A stretch of 64,000 bases of DNA, taken from contig CAJFCJ010000003.1 of the NCBI GenBank assembly GCA_904063045.1, positions 496,001 through 560,000 of the forward strand, written 5' to 3'. This document shows positions 37,701 to 50,940 of the stretch, one piece after another (within the stretch, counting starts at the first letter, position 1; every line of letters starts with the position of its first letter). The notes under the pieces were generated by a model. The model ran no database searches. It was not told the origin of the DNA and saw nothing but the letters and a program-made list of their open reading frames with translations. The position numbers and the translations under genes were made by a program. The DNA is from Dimorphilus gyrociliatus. Lineage: Eukaryota; Annelida; Polychaeta; Dinophilidae.

Positions 37701-39596
37701 TGGTTGGTTGTTTGATAGTTTTTTATTTTTGACCTACATCTAATCTTTAAGATATAAGGAACCCCAAAAAAAAAAACAAAACTGTGTTAACTATTGTTGA
37801 CACAATTGACAAAAAAAGAAACTTAATTAATTCATAAAACTGTTACTATTTCGATACTCTTTTCAATTAAAAAAATGAAGTAATATGTAAATGTATAGTA
37901 TCTAGGTTAAATAATACGAGAAATTCGAATAAGTTCAATACTACGATAAAATATAAAAAAAAGAATAATAGTATAGATTAAAGAGTTTTAGATAGATATA
38001 GTTGTCCTTGTTGTTTAAATTATTATACAGTATATATATATATATATATATATTAATATTAATGTGTACTAACCCAGATATATCGGCAAAACATTCAAAA
38101 TCAGTAAGTTCAGGGAAGAATACACTATAATTTTTAACATCATTCCAATTAAGAGATATATTATATAAAGGTGTTTCGACTTCAGGATCATCTTCGTCAT
38201 TATTCTCGGGAAGGTTATAACGTTGTACCGGATAAGAGCAAACTTTAATTCTAGGTATTAATCGGCGAAGAATTAAAGATAAAAGCATCCCGTTTGAATC
38301 GGAAGTTTCGTAAATGTCCGAGAGGATTTCTAATGGGAGGGGGTTATATACGTTATATAATTTTGTGTTAATAATAATTTATGTATGTTTTTATATAGAT
38401 TAATAAATAAATAAAGTTTTAAATATTAAAATATTTCTAACCCAAAGCTCCACAACTATTTAAAATACATCGGGCTTGTTTTAGCATAGCAACACGTTTA
38501 AATATTCTCAATAGACCTTTTCGAATAGCATTAAATCTTGGTTTAGTATTTTCGTACTTTTGCCAAAAAACAAACAAGTTTAACAGAGTGGGTAGGGCGT
38601 CACCGCCAACTAATCTAGCAGCATTATTCTTATTCTTAACCAAGACTGATATAGTTTCTAAAGTGAACTTGAGAAGCATAGTATACTTTTGTCCGCAGCC
38701 ATTTACAATTTTCATTAACGTAACTAGGATATTCTCTTTTCCCATATAAGACGAATTTAGTGCGCTGGCCGAACAAAGTTTTAGAACATGAACAATTGGT
38801 ATAATACTTCTATAGTACGTTGAACGTTCCCGTACCAAATTAATTAAAACCTGTAGAATAGATAATTAAATACTCAACAATACTCGTAAACTTTTTATTC
38901 TGTTGTTTAACGTGTAACAACACGAAAAACGAAGCGGAAAAAGTCAATAGATCCTTCAATATATAGTATAATTAATTGACTATTGTAAACTTTTAAAACA
39001 AAAAAACCACTCTAAAGGGTTTTTTATATATGTCTGTATGTTTATAAATACCCATAAATAAAAAATAGAGTTTTTTTAGTCAATAAATTAATTAACTAAG
39101 TGAAGAAAATAAATTGTTTGTAATTTAGAGAAAATTGAAATTTTACCTGTAAAGCGCCAGTTAATCGTGCCTTAGTGGCAACTTTCTTATCTCTCACTGC
39201 TAGCTTTGTTATTATTGTAAAACAATTTAAAAGTATTTCTAAGAATCCGCTACGGTTTTCAAATCTCACAACATATGTAAAAACTGTTTGGGTAACTCCT
39301 TGTTGAACTAAGGCAACTAGCCTTGAAGAGCCGGATGATGAAATTAAATCTCCTAAAATGTCCACAGTTAACTTTGTTATTTTTTCATCCTCGCTCAACT
39401 TTGGTGTTCTCAGTAGAATGTTTAACGAGTTATTACAATTTTTTGCCAGAAAATCCCTATTAGCCTTATCTTGCGATCGAATATATTGAAGAGTTTTCGT
39501 TAAACAGTTTCTAACTTGAATAGTTTCATCTTCGTTCCATTGATCATTGGAATTTTGTAACTTGTCAAGATTTTGAATAACGGCGGCCAATCTCAT
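34790..39596 (-). CDS. AGTPBP1: Cytosolic carboxypeptidase 1 (tubulin deglutamylase)
   Basis: A multi-exon gene from the ATG at 39594-39596 to the stop at 34790. The N-terminal part (39596-38437) is helical, armadillo-like ([35 protein letters not shown]). Then come an acidic linker, the CCP beta-sandwich domain ([14 protein letters not shown] type) and the M14D carboxypeptidase domain. [13 protein letters not shown] gives the zinc Hxx[15 protein letters not shown] the second zinc His, and [12 protein letters not shown] the catalytic Glu; [13 protein letters not shown] is also conserved. The tail is an Asp/Glu run. The enzyme shortens polyglutamate side chains on tubulin and myosin kinase. 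The intron at about 37020-38070 is about 1 kb, longer than its neighbours. Head-to-head with the PPP1R35-like gene. Confidence 0.94.
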
Positions 39597-39853
39597 ATTT
39601 ACTTCGAGCCGTTCTGCTGTATTATAGCTTCTGCATGATGCTTAACAGTGAAAAGAATTTATAAATAGAGATGACCTTGACCTCTATCTTGAAATAACCA
39701 GTTTATTTTGAGAACCAAAATAGACTGGTCATGAATTTTTGGATTCCAATGCCAACGAAAAATTACCAGTATTTAGTGCACGCGCATTTGGCATACTAAA
39801 GTTTATGATTTTTACGGTTGTTTTGCTGCCTGCAGTTATTTATACAGTCAATA
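39597..39853. promoter_or_regulatory. Short bidirectional promoter AGTPBP1 / PPP1R35-like
   Basis: Only 257 bp separate the two start codons. It contains TGACCTTGACC at about 39673-39683, a nuclear-receptor-type half-site pair. I did not find a good RFX X-box. Confidence 0.5.
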
Positions 39854-40695
39854 ATGCAGTGTGCATCACCTACCAGATATCTAGACGATGACCCAGATCT
39901 TTGTGTGACACCTTTACGTGAATTGAAGAATTTGGACGAGAGGAAACCTGTCAGAGTTCGATTCGATAAAACGGTTAAAATACAAGAAGTGTCCCCAAAT
40001 CAATCATCTTCTCTAGATCTTTCTATGTCAGACAACGAGAATAATAGTTTAGAAATTATAGACATTCAACCGAAAACATTAGTTTCTCATGATTTTACAT
40101 TATCGTCGAAAATCGATTTATCCGAACCAGTAGAAAATGTTCTTTTCCGTCCAGAACTCAATTCCACGCTCAGAACTAAACAAAAAATGAAATTGATCGA
40201 GCAAGAGGAAGTTGACCTATGTTCAGCTGTTGAAAAGAAGCTCAAAACCCCGTCCGTAAGGGAGTTTGTTAAGGGAAAGGTTTGTATTTTTTTATTTTGA
40301 TGAAATCCTAAGTCAAATAAAATAAACTTTTTTTAGATAACATCCAAAGTAAACGCAAATGAAGATTTTTACAGGAATTTGCAAAGTGTAGATACGATGG
40401 AAAATGAATCTCTCTTTATTAAACCTGTAAAAACAACCAAGCAGAGAGAAGTAAGTAAAGTAAGCATTTATTCTAAATACTCCTTAATAAATTTTCGAAA
40501 TGATGCTAATAGGCCAAAGAAGCCCTTGTTGATTCACCGATGTTAGACGAATTCGATAGGGGAAATATTCAAAAGGAATCTTTGTCTTTAACTTTACATA
40601 GTCAACCTCGTTTCGAAGTTGGTTTAGTAAGAGTTCCACCTTCAGCTGGATTTATTGTTTACGAACATTCAAGAACATACGACGGTTTAGCTTAG
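39854..40695 (+). CDS. PPP1R35: PPP1R35-like protein phosphatase 1 regulator
   Basis: Three exons (39854-40279, 40337-40450, 40513-40695) give 240 residues. The ATG at 39854 is the first in the frame. RVRFDKTVKI near the N-terminus fits the RVxF motif that docks on protein phosphatase 1. The segment LFRPELNSTLRTKQKMKLIE, followed by DLCSAVEKKLKTPSVREFV and ANEDFYRNLQSV, resembles the conserved C-terminal domain of PPP1R35, a centriole-elongation factor. The middle is acidic and disordered. The name rests on pattern memory and should be checked by profile search. Divergent from AGTPBP1. Confidence 0.55.
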
Positions 40696-41206
40696 CATAT
40701 CAAACTAAAGAGATTCTGCTATTGAGTTTTTTTATTTTTAAATTCTTTTATAATTCTCTTCTTAAAATAAATTCTTGTTAGGATCAAATTCCTTTTCAAT
40801 TTGCATCCAACTTTCGCCCGCTGATAATAAGAAATCATTCTAATACTATCCTATAACGTAAAATACTAGGTCTAATGGATACATCTTCCAAGAAAATAGG
40901 ATTTATTTGATTTAGAAAAATTGTTGAGCTAACTAAAATTAGATGTAGAGAAATAAACGTAGGAATTTTCCATTTTTTTTCTTATTTTCTTCGTTTTCTT
41001 TATTATTCTTAATAAAGGAAGGAAAGGAAGAATGCATTTTGGCAATATGTTAAAAAAATTGATAGATATTTAAACTTTATCACCATCATATTTACAGATC
41101 ATTATAAAAATATTTGTATCCTAATTAAACATTATATTATATTATACTATGTATTTATATACATATATAAATATATATTTTACCTGAATAAAACAAATTA
41201 GTGACG
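40696..41206. other. Intergenic, convergent PPP1R35-like / GTF2E1
   Basis: 511 bp AT-rich, both 3' UTRs. No gene. Confidence 0.6.
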
Positions 41207-42959
41207 TTAAAATTCAAACATACACTTATATAACCTTTGTCCTAACTTAACATATTCGTCTCTTTCTCTATCGGTCATTGTTTCAACAAGTTGCTCGTCT
41301 ATTGAACTATAAAGTACAGGTTTACCACCGACGTATATAACTGGATCTTCTTCTGGCCGACCTATATCCATTTTATCTTCATTATCAATTTGAACTGTAG
41401 AAACTATTTGAACTTTGGGTTTGGATTTTCTTTCGGCTTGTTTTGCAGCTTGTTTTAAGGAATTTTTCTCGTTAGCTTCATCTTCTGAACTTGTACTGTC
41501 GTCTGAATCACTACTTTCGCTTGTCTTTTTAACAACTGATGACACAAGATTATTCTGTTTGCCTTTCCTCTCATAGATTAGTAAAGTGTTAATAATTTCA
41601 TCATTTTCACTTTTAGCTTTTGAAACGTTTGTCACACTTGAAGGTGGCGCCATAATGGTGGTTTCGTCGTGCTAAATAATAAATGATAAATAGTAAAAGA
41701 AAGAAATCAGTAGAATATACTTTGGCAGGGAATTAAATTAAAATATATATCTATATTTATTACATAAGCTTCTGCTCCATCGATTGTTGATTCCTGCATC
41801 CATATTGGCTGCTCTTTCTTTTCTGCTTTTTCGTCATTATCATCCATATTAATAATAATTTGTGGATCAGCAGGATCGTATATTGAATGATTTTTCTCTT
41901 TCCACCTTTCTTCTTTTGGAGATTTGGCTGAGTTTCTTGCCTTACCAATGCTATATTCGTGGGGAGCTGGTTCGTTCAGCTCTCTACTTAATTTCATATC
42001 TTCTACTTGTTTCAAAAGTTGATATATAGGCTCTATTTGTTCATTAAATTTAACCATTAACGCTCGAGCATCTTCAGCAGGAGTTGTTGTTTCTTCTTCT
42101 TCCAACTCGGTTTGACAGTATGTGCACCTAAATAAATTTTCAAAATACTTAGCAAGGATTCATTTTTAACCGAAAATTCGCAACAAACCTAAATTGTTTA
42201 GCTATGGGATCAAACAATTGATCCGCTTCTAAATCAGTGAATTGTTTCTGACAGCATGGACATTTGAATGAAGCCCTATTTGTCGAATCTCTTTCTTCAG
42301 TTTCGATTTTCCTTCTCATGTGTTCCAATTTATATTTAACAACGTTCACAAACGTTGTATAATGAATAGAATAATAATTATGCCTAGTTGCTTTTCCCTC
42401 ACTATCAGTCTCAACCTTCATTTGTACTCTGACGAACTTGTCCAATTTCAAACTGCTAAGATAAGACCGCAATTGTTTTCTAGATGAGGAAAGGAAAAAG
42501 CCAATCACTTTTAATCGTTTTTCATTAAGTAAAACATTTATTAATTCTAAATATATTCTACCATTGGTAATGCTAGAAGTTTTGAAAAACATTTTCTAAT
42601 TGAATGATAATCAATATAGTTCTAATAGATAATAAAACTATATTAGTTTTATTGCAATAAAAAACAATTAACAAAGTTTTCTGAAGTTTAGTTTACTGCA
42701 TTTATTTTACCAATATTCTAATTCAAAAAACAAGATTTTACAAATAGTATTAAACCGGCGTAACATTTGAAATAATTTAGTACCTTTCAAACTGCAAAAG
42801 TAAAGCAATATCATCCTCCTTGATCCCTGGTTTTCTAATAAGCACATCCACCACTAAGGAATATTCTATTCCGTAGAAAGCTCTTATAATATAACGGACT
42901 AGCCTCGTTAGGATTTGGGGAACTTCGGTTAAAACACCCGGATCATGAGGATCAGCCAT
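41207..42959 (-). CDS. GTF2E1: TFIIE alpha subunit
   Basis: The ATG is at 42957-42959 and the stop at 41207. The N-terminal winged helix ([77 protein letters not shown]) is followed by a C4 zinc ribbon ([18 protein letters not shown] and [10 protein letters not shown]). The C-terminal half is acidic, with [17 protein letters not shown] as the conserved end, which in the family contacts TFIIH. The general factor recruits TFIIH to the RNA polymerase II pre-initiation complex. Five or so exons. Its start lies 277 bp from the divergent ABHD17 start. Confidence 0.95.
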
Positions 42960-43131
42960 TATCGCTCAGAGATCTGAGTGTTGTTCGTAAACATTCGATG
43001 AACATTTAAATTGAATAGGTGGTTCTCTACTTCGTAATTCGCTTCTATTATTGATCCCAAATATTTCATCATAAAATTATACAAAAAAGCTTTTCCGAAA
43101 ATTTTTGACTGGAATACGAAGACAACCTTCA

Positions 43132-43139
43132 TGACGTCA
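43132..43139. promoter_or_regulatory. Full palindromic CRE between GTF2E1 and ABHD17
   Basis: TGACGTCA, the perfect CREB/ATF site, lies about 100 bp upstream of ABHD17 and 170 bp upstream of GTF2E1 in a 276-bp shared promoter. Confidence 0.55.
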
Positions 43140-43235
43140 TAAACAAAAAAAATGAAGGAAGAACGGTCGCAAGTTGAAAATAAAGCATAGTTATTCATTC
43201 AATGTGATTCACAACCGCTATAAGACGATAAAGAC

Positions 43236-45377
43236 ATGAACGGATTATCTTTTAGCGAACTATGCTGTTTATTCTGCTGCCCGCCCTGCCCATCGAGGAT
43301 TGCAGCTAAATTGGCATTTCTTCCCCCAGATCCTACTTATTCTATCATATCGGACGAATCTGGCTCCAGATTTAGCTTACACCTGACAGAAAGAGCTGAA
43401 TGGCAATACGGGCAGAGAGAATTAGATTGGATTGAGGTTAGTGCTTTTGACTCATCGTTATGACACAAAAATTGATGGAGTGGTATAAAAGCCTACGCTT
43501 CACGCCTTAAGCTTTCATATGTACTTCTTTATAGAAGGATGTCTTTATAACTTATTTTAATATTACTAGAAAATCAAAGAATGTCTTTGTACAAGATGTA
43601 TATTGGCATATATATACATATAGGAGAGGTATGTCACATCGGTATTATATACCTATCTAAATGGTAGATGGTCTACTAAAATACCACTAAACCTGCCCAC
43701 TGTGATTCTATACAATTAAACTTGATACTTGTTGATTAGTTACTTCATTACGCTTTTTTTTTAAACATTAGTTTTATAATGACAAAAATAGTAATAAATA
43801 TAATAAGGAATATTTGCACTAAAACTAATCAATTTGCTAAAATCAATTACAAGAACTAAAATTATGTTTGATATATAAATAAACGCTCTTTTTCTTGGAG
43901 CGTATCAGAAAGATGATCAACTTAATTTATGTTGGAGAAGAGAATATTGATATTTTACTTATACATAATATATTTTTTATTACTTTTTAATTTAAAAAAA
44001 AGCAAAGTGTTATAGGCGTTTAAAAATGATTAACAATTAATAGGCGTTATTATAATTTGATTCTCTCTAGTCAGAAGAATAGAAAAACTTGACTTATTTT
44101 TTCTTCTCTTTTCTATCGGCTTTATATTTAGTTTAATAAATAAATATACTGTATATCAATAAGTTTTTTTTCCAATTTATAGATCCTTGCTCCTCCTTTT
44201 ATTATTATATCTTAATGATTTGGTGCGTTTCCGTAAATATAGTTTGTCCTAGATGTTTGACGCTTGAAATATTAAGTACAATATAATCGATAAGAAAGAT
44301 TGTTAATTATTATCATTTTTTTAGGTAAATTAGTAGTTTCTATATAAACATATATATGTATATTTAAATATACAGTGTATAATATATAGATGAACTAGTT
44401 CGTATTTAAGAATATATTAAATTATTGCAAGGTACACTCTCCACTGTTGTTTTACAAGGTATATAATCAATTACTTTCTATGATTCTCTCTAAGTGTTAA
44501 CAGTACTTGTTCCGCATGCATAAAGGGCAGAGAGATATTATGAGCTTAATTCAGTACATTTTTTTCCCATTAAATAACGCTTTTATTTTTTTCGCCCCTT
44601 GTTATTTTATACAAAAGATTGTGTTTTTTTTTACAGGTTTTTAAAATTAGAACGTCGAGGAATAACCGGATAGCATGCGCCTATATTCGATGTTGTCCAA
44701 AAGCAAAATATACTGTTCTCTTTAGCCATGGAAATGCCGTAGATTTGGGCCAAATGACCAGCTTTTATATAGGATTAGGAACGAGAATCAACTGTAATAT
44801 ACTGTCCTATGACTACAGTGGTTATGGAGTAAGCACAGGAAGACCGTCTGAGAAGAATTTGTATGCTGATATAGACGCTGCCTGGGCTGCATTAAGAAAC
44901 AGATATGGTATTAGTCCTCAAAATGTGATATTGTATGGTCAAAGTATAGGAACGGTTCCTACAATTGATCTGGCTTCCAGATATGAGGTTGGAGCTGTTG
45001 TACTTCACTCACCATTAACGTCGGGAATGAGAGTTGCATTCCCAGAAACAAGGAGATCCTGGTTTTTTGACGCTTTTCCAAGGTTAAATTATATAGAGAT
45101 TAATTAAAGTTGATTCAATTGTCATTAACGTAAATCGTGTTCTATTTAAATTTACAGTATTGATAAAGTGCCGAAAATTACTGCCCCCGTCCTAGTCATT
45201 CACGGAATGGAAGACGAAGTAATTGACTTTTCGCATGGAATGGCAATACATGAGAGATGTCCTCGAGCAGTTGAACCACTTTGGGTCGAAGGAGCCGGTC
45301 ATAACGACATCGAAATTTTCCCCCAGTATCTGGAAAGGTTAAAAGCTTTCTTGAACAATGACCTTCTGCACGATTGA
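43236..45377 (+). CDS. ABHD17: ABHD17 palmitoyl-protein depalmitoylase
   Basis: Three exons (43236-43436, 44637-45082, 45158-45377) give exactly 288 residues, the usual length of ABHD17B. The enzyme removes palmitate from membrane proteins such as Ras and PSD-95 in vertebrates. The N-terminal cluster [20 protein letters not shown] is the palmitoylated membrane anchor. [13 protein letters not shown] is the oxyanion region, [11 protein letters not shown] holds the nucleophile Ser170, [12 protein letters not shown] the acid, and [11 protein letters not shown] the His. The normal C-terminus is [16 protein letters not shown] followed by UGA. The stop is followed by CAA UUA and a long open frame in the same phase (separate entry). 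Intron 1 is 1.2 kb. Confidence 0.96.
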
Positions 45378-45836
45378 CAATTAGCGGCGGCGACGACAAC
45401 GATGGTGACGGCGACGACGACTAATCTTACACCTATGCTTACCGACGATGACAGACCAACAACTGAAGACCGTCTCGAAGTTATCAGCAATCCTGTAGCA
45501 GTTGATGGTGATCAAGCTTCTAGAAATACGTCATCTCCTATTTTTACAGACGGTGGGGTAGGGGCTATGTTCAAATATGAGCAACCGAAAAGTCTCAACT
45601 TTCGGGTTATTGAAGGCGCCGAGGGACACACCGTCACCTCAACTTATTATACAACAATACCGCCATCGTCACCATCACAGGTTCAAAGATTAGCGAATGG
45701 AAAGTCTAATTCGAAAGGTTTATATGTTCATAATCCAGGGAATGGTCGATCGTCGCCGCCGCATTCGGATCCGGGCAGCTCACCGCGTTTTCTTGGTGGG
45801 CGAAAAAGTCCGGCGCCTAGTTCGCATTCGAACTAG
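45375..45836 (+). other. Candidate stop-codon readthrough extension of ABHD17
   Basis: The ABHD17 stop TGA (45375-45377) is followed by CAATTA, giving UGA-CAA-UUA, which matches the CARYYA readthrough context known from tobacco mosaic virus and some eukaryotic genes. From 45378 the same frame stays open for 152 codons until TAG at 45834-45836. The extension is GC-richer than the flanking UTR-like DNA and reads as ordered protein-like text (for example TTEDRLEVISNPVAVDGD, PKSLNFRVIEGAEGHT), then a Ser/Pro/Gly-rich basic end (SSPRFLGGRKSPAPSSHSN). An internal ATG at 45402 could also start a separate 144-codon ORF. Either way the sequence looks coding. Confidence 0.6.
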
Positions 45837-46001
45837 ATATTTTTATGAGAATTATTTCGTTTCATTTTTTTTCTTTTTTTTTTAAACAATCATTTATTAA
45901 ATTGATTCTGTTAAAATACAAATTATAGCCGGTGTATCAACAAAAGCATAGCGGTATCAACAATAAAATCTACAGAACTGCAAGGATCCTAAACAATAGT
46001 C

Positions 46002-46190
46002 ATGCCTACCAACCCAGTTGCTTATTTTGCATTTTTGTGCATGACTAGCATAATTTTGTGTCTTATGAATATGTATTGGAGAGTAAAAGTTGAAATGAAA
46101 CATTATAATCTAAAACACGTTCCAAATAGCTCAGTTAAAAGAGAAAAAAGCAGGCATCTCTTAATCAAAGCTTTTACCTCACCCAAATAA
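46002..46190 (+). CDS. Possible small single-pass membrane protein (62 aa)
   Basis: The ATG at 46002 gives MPTNPVAYFAFLCMTSIILC, then LMNMYWRVKVEMKHY and a basic tail ending in a stop at 46188-46190. One hydrophobic helix (residues about 7-25) is followed by a positively charged end, a layout common in small mitochondrial or ER membrane proteins. AATAAA overlaps the stop codon. No family recognised. It may instead be chance sequence in the ABHD17 3' UTR, which would begin at 45837. Confidence 0.3.
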   Translation: MPTNPVAYFAFLCMTSIILCLMNMYWRVKVEMKHYNLKHVPNSSVKREKSRHLLIKAFTSPK

Positions 46191-47426
46191 ATATTTTTTT
46201 ATTTAATAAGAAGAATCGGTTTACGTCATATAAGAATCCTTTTAATACTTGTTTATTTCACTACTAATGATATTTCTAGATGTAAGGCTTTTGACGCTCC
46301 TTTAATTTCTTTCATTTGCCTATTCACGAAAGAGTCCATTAAGAAATCACATTTTTCATTTTGTATATATATTAATATAAATATATATATAGACAAGTAC
46401 ACATATTTCATAGGAAAATTTCATAAGTCTTCTATTACATAAGTAGCTGATTGAGTTGATAAATGATAGACACACAACCTAATAAATAATGATCAACTTC
46501 CTTTAAAGCAAGGTCCTAAAACCCTAAATTGGAATCTAAATAATGCGTTGACTAAATTACCTTAAAAAATGAGCAACCAACAGAAAAAAAAATATTTTAG
46601 AAGCAAGTCAACCGATGAGAACTCCATCTTCCATAATAAGCTTAGTTCTTTCCGGTAAAGAAAAACTAATTTCAGAAAAAAAAATACCTTTGACCTTTTA
46701 AACGGGTCGATCATTTCCTTTGACCAATCAGCCTGTTTGACCTATTCGAAAGGGCCACAAATATAAAAACTAGATAACATACAGTGTCTATTGAGAAAGA
46801 GAATAAGTAAAACGGTCAAAGTTGAGGTAAGGGCAAAAAAAAAAAGAGTAAATAGAATTAGTGAGGAAACTAGTTTATACAAGACACAATTAGAGAAAAT
46901 AATGTTTGGGATTTTCGTAAGTTATCTTTACGCAGCAATGAACTAAACTAATATGAGTAAGTTATAAATTGACTAAAATAACTAAAATAGATTGTAGAGA
47001 GAATTTCATTTGTCCTAAAAACACTTTATAATTATAACCAGGGGAAAACCACTAGTCACTACATGTAAAGACTTTATTCTGTCCTTTTACTCTCTATATC
47101 TTTCTATCTCTTTCGTTTCAAGTATTTTATGCTTAAAATTCCATGTGGAGAGACAAACCGCATAAGTAGAGGCTTACAACTATTAAGCTACTACTAAAAT
47201 AGCTACTTAATAAGTTGTCACTTTTCCATCTATATTCGACATCGTACAATATTGAAAGATTATTTAGACATTTTTAATATATTTAAAGAATTATAGTAAC
47301 AATTAGAATTAATACATTGCGTCTATGAATAATAACTTGAAGTTTTTCAATCCCTCATGCCATCTCATATTTTCCTCATTCTTCTCCTTTTCCCACTCTC
47401 CCTCGCTCTCTCTCACGCACAACTTC
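46191..47426. other. Intergenic
   Basis: 1.2 kb of AT-rich sequence before the LAMTOR2 stop. Contains a CT-rich stretch at 47370-47420. No ORF with protein character. Confidence 0.6.
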
Positions 47427-48083
47427 TTAGGAGGTGACTATCTTTTGTAATGGTTCTTCCAAATATTCGGCTAAAGCTTTTGCTTTTGCTTTGAGCATTC
47501 CAAATCCAACCTCTCTATCAGAGTATATGCATAAAAGAAGATTGGCAACCCTCTTAATGGCAACATTTCCATCCTGTAAAGTAACACATGATTAATGCTC
47601 TTTCGCCTCTAGCTTTATTACTAGTATTTGTGTTAAGTGCTATATATTATTCTTTCATAATTTAGCCTTTATTAGAGGTTTTTTCCCTCTTTATTTAAAA
47701 GTATTGTGTGTTGATTTTTTCTTTCACAATGGATTTATTTAAGAATTCTTCACTGTTCGAAACTTACCTCGCATTCAATAAGAATAACATTCAAGTTGTC
47801 TGACTGTGTAGCTTGTCTTCCACTCTTTTCGAAGCACGACCATATACTGCTAGCTAATGCTGCTGTTGTCCTCCCATCATTCTTTCTATCTTCAAAGCCA
47901 GCATATGCCAATAATGCTCCCTCAGAATTTATTAATCTAATAGTGTATTTTAATAACTTGTTAAGATGATAATGTAAAATTTAAATATAATCTTTATCGG
48001 TAAGTTGAAACTTACAAAGTGCATCTAACCCCTCCGCTATTTGCCTGATTCAAGACTTGAGTTAAAACCTTAGGTTTTAACAT
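47427..48083 (-). CDS. LAMTOR2: Ragulator subunit LAMTOR2 (p14)
   Basis: This gene is missing from simple ORF searches because its three exons are short. The first exon is MLKPKVLTQVLNQANSGGVR from the ATG at 48083. The second is LINSEGALLAYAGFEDRK through QSDNLNVILIECE. The third is DGNVAIKRVANLLLCIYSDR, then VGFGMLKAKAKALAEYLEEP and the stop at 47427-47429. It is about 125 residues, the usual length, with the same residue pattern as vertebrate LAMTOR2 (RVANLLLCMY, VGFGMLKAKAQAL, YLEEPL). It is a roadblock-fold protein that dimerises with LAMTOR3 and anchors Rag GTPases and mTORC1 at the lysosome. Confidence 0.95.
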
Positions 48084-48545
48084 ATTTGAACATAAATATT
48101 ACCAAAAGGAAAAATGGGCAGTGATGATTAAAAGTCCGCAGAAACGAAATGGGGTATTACTAAAATACGTAACAAAAGGTATATAAGACACTACAAATTG
48201 AAAACTATAGACTGGGTGAACCTAAACTATGCGTGCTATTTGAATCATTCCATATTATTCTAATCTGTATTGTTATCTATGAGCTTAAAAGCAATCTAAA
48301 AGTTTCTTTGAAAACCAATGCAATGTTATCGATTAACAATCTGTAAGTACAGAATGATTTGAAAAAAAAAAACAAAACTATAAACAAAAGTTTCATTTGA
48401 AATTGATAAAAATTTTAAGTAAACAAGTTTTTTGCCTATTAAATAGTTTATAGTTTATATTTTATATACTGTATTGTATATTTAAATTCCTTCAACGAGT
48501 ATAAACAAAAAATAAACAAAATCAAGTATATATATACTAATATAT
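48084..48545. other. Intergenic, LAMTOR2 promoter / RIOK2 3' end
   Basis: 462 bp AT-rich, with a poly-A tract at 48361-48372. No gene. Confidence 0.6.
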
Positions 48546-50282
<1,737 letters not shown>

Positions 50283-50940
50283 TTTGATGGATTTCGTCGT
50301 TCACAGAATCACGTTTTAAAATAAGTCCTATAGTTTATCTCGTGGTAGTTTTGCAATATGAAAAATATGTGTGGGATTACTAACCATATAAATTTAAATT
50401 ATATTGAATAATATAATAAATAAAAAATAAACATCTTTTAAAGAATAAAAAAATATAAAACTTAATAAAATTGTTTATTTTTCGCACACACTTCCGGTCA
50501 ACCATTTTCAAAATGGCGTCGATTTTCATCTTTCAAATTTCTGGATAAAGAATCAGTTCTTCTTTCGATCATCGAACTAGTTTGGAGAAATCGAATATTG
50601 AACAATTTAAAATTGATATTGAATCTTCTATTTTCTGCTGTTTTATTTGGATAATTCACGAGATTTCTCTTCTTGATAACATCGCTAGTTAACCAAACTT
50701 GAACGGACACGCCTCGCCGAAAAATCGGCGAATTTTATAACGTTACACGATTGGAATATTTTACTGGAATTTATTTCATAGTCTAGTGTTTAATTTTGAA
50801 TTTGCTTGTCAAAATTAGAAGAGGTCTGAGCAATATCAACTTTAGCAAATTCCCTCTTTTTGATTTCCTCCAAGATATGTAGGAGAACATTTTTACATAA
50901 AAATCAGATATAGAGATTAGGAAACTTTTTTTTTTAAAAA
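50283..50940. other. Divergent spacer RIOK2 / DIXDC1
   Basis: AT-rich apart from the ETS/YY1 patch. The minus-strand frame at 50498-50710 lacks an ATG and is not called. Confidence 0.6.
50491..50518. promoter_or_regulatory. ETS site plus inverted YY1-type sites, RIOK2/DIXDC1 promoter
   Basis: CTTCCGGT (50491-50498) is followed by CCATTTT and AAAATGGCG in mirror orientation (50502-50518). AAAATGGCG is the YY1 core-promoter consensus. It lies in the 658-bp divergent spacer. Confidence 0.45.

Noticed and set aside
45339-45384. Alternative mini-intron that would remove the ABHD17 stop
   Set aside because: GT and AG are present, but the join shifts frame and meets TAA within about 15 codons, and it would delete the conserved LERLKAFL end.
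45196-45399. Minus-strand frame across the ABHD17 last exon
   Set aside because: Shadow of well-supported coding sequence on the plus strand.
50498-50710. 70-codon minus-strand frame in the RIOK2/DIXDC1 spacer
   Set aside because: No ATG start and no recognisable protein; it overlaps promoter elements.
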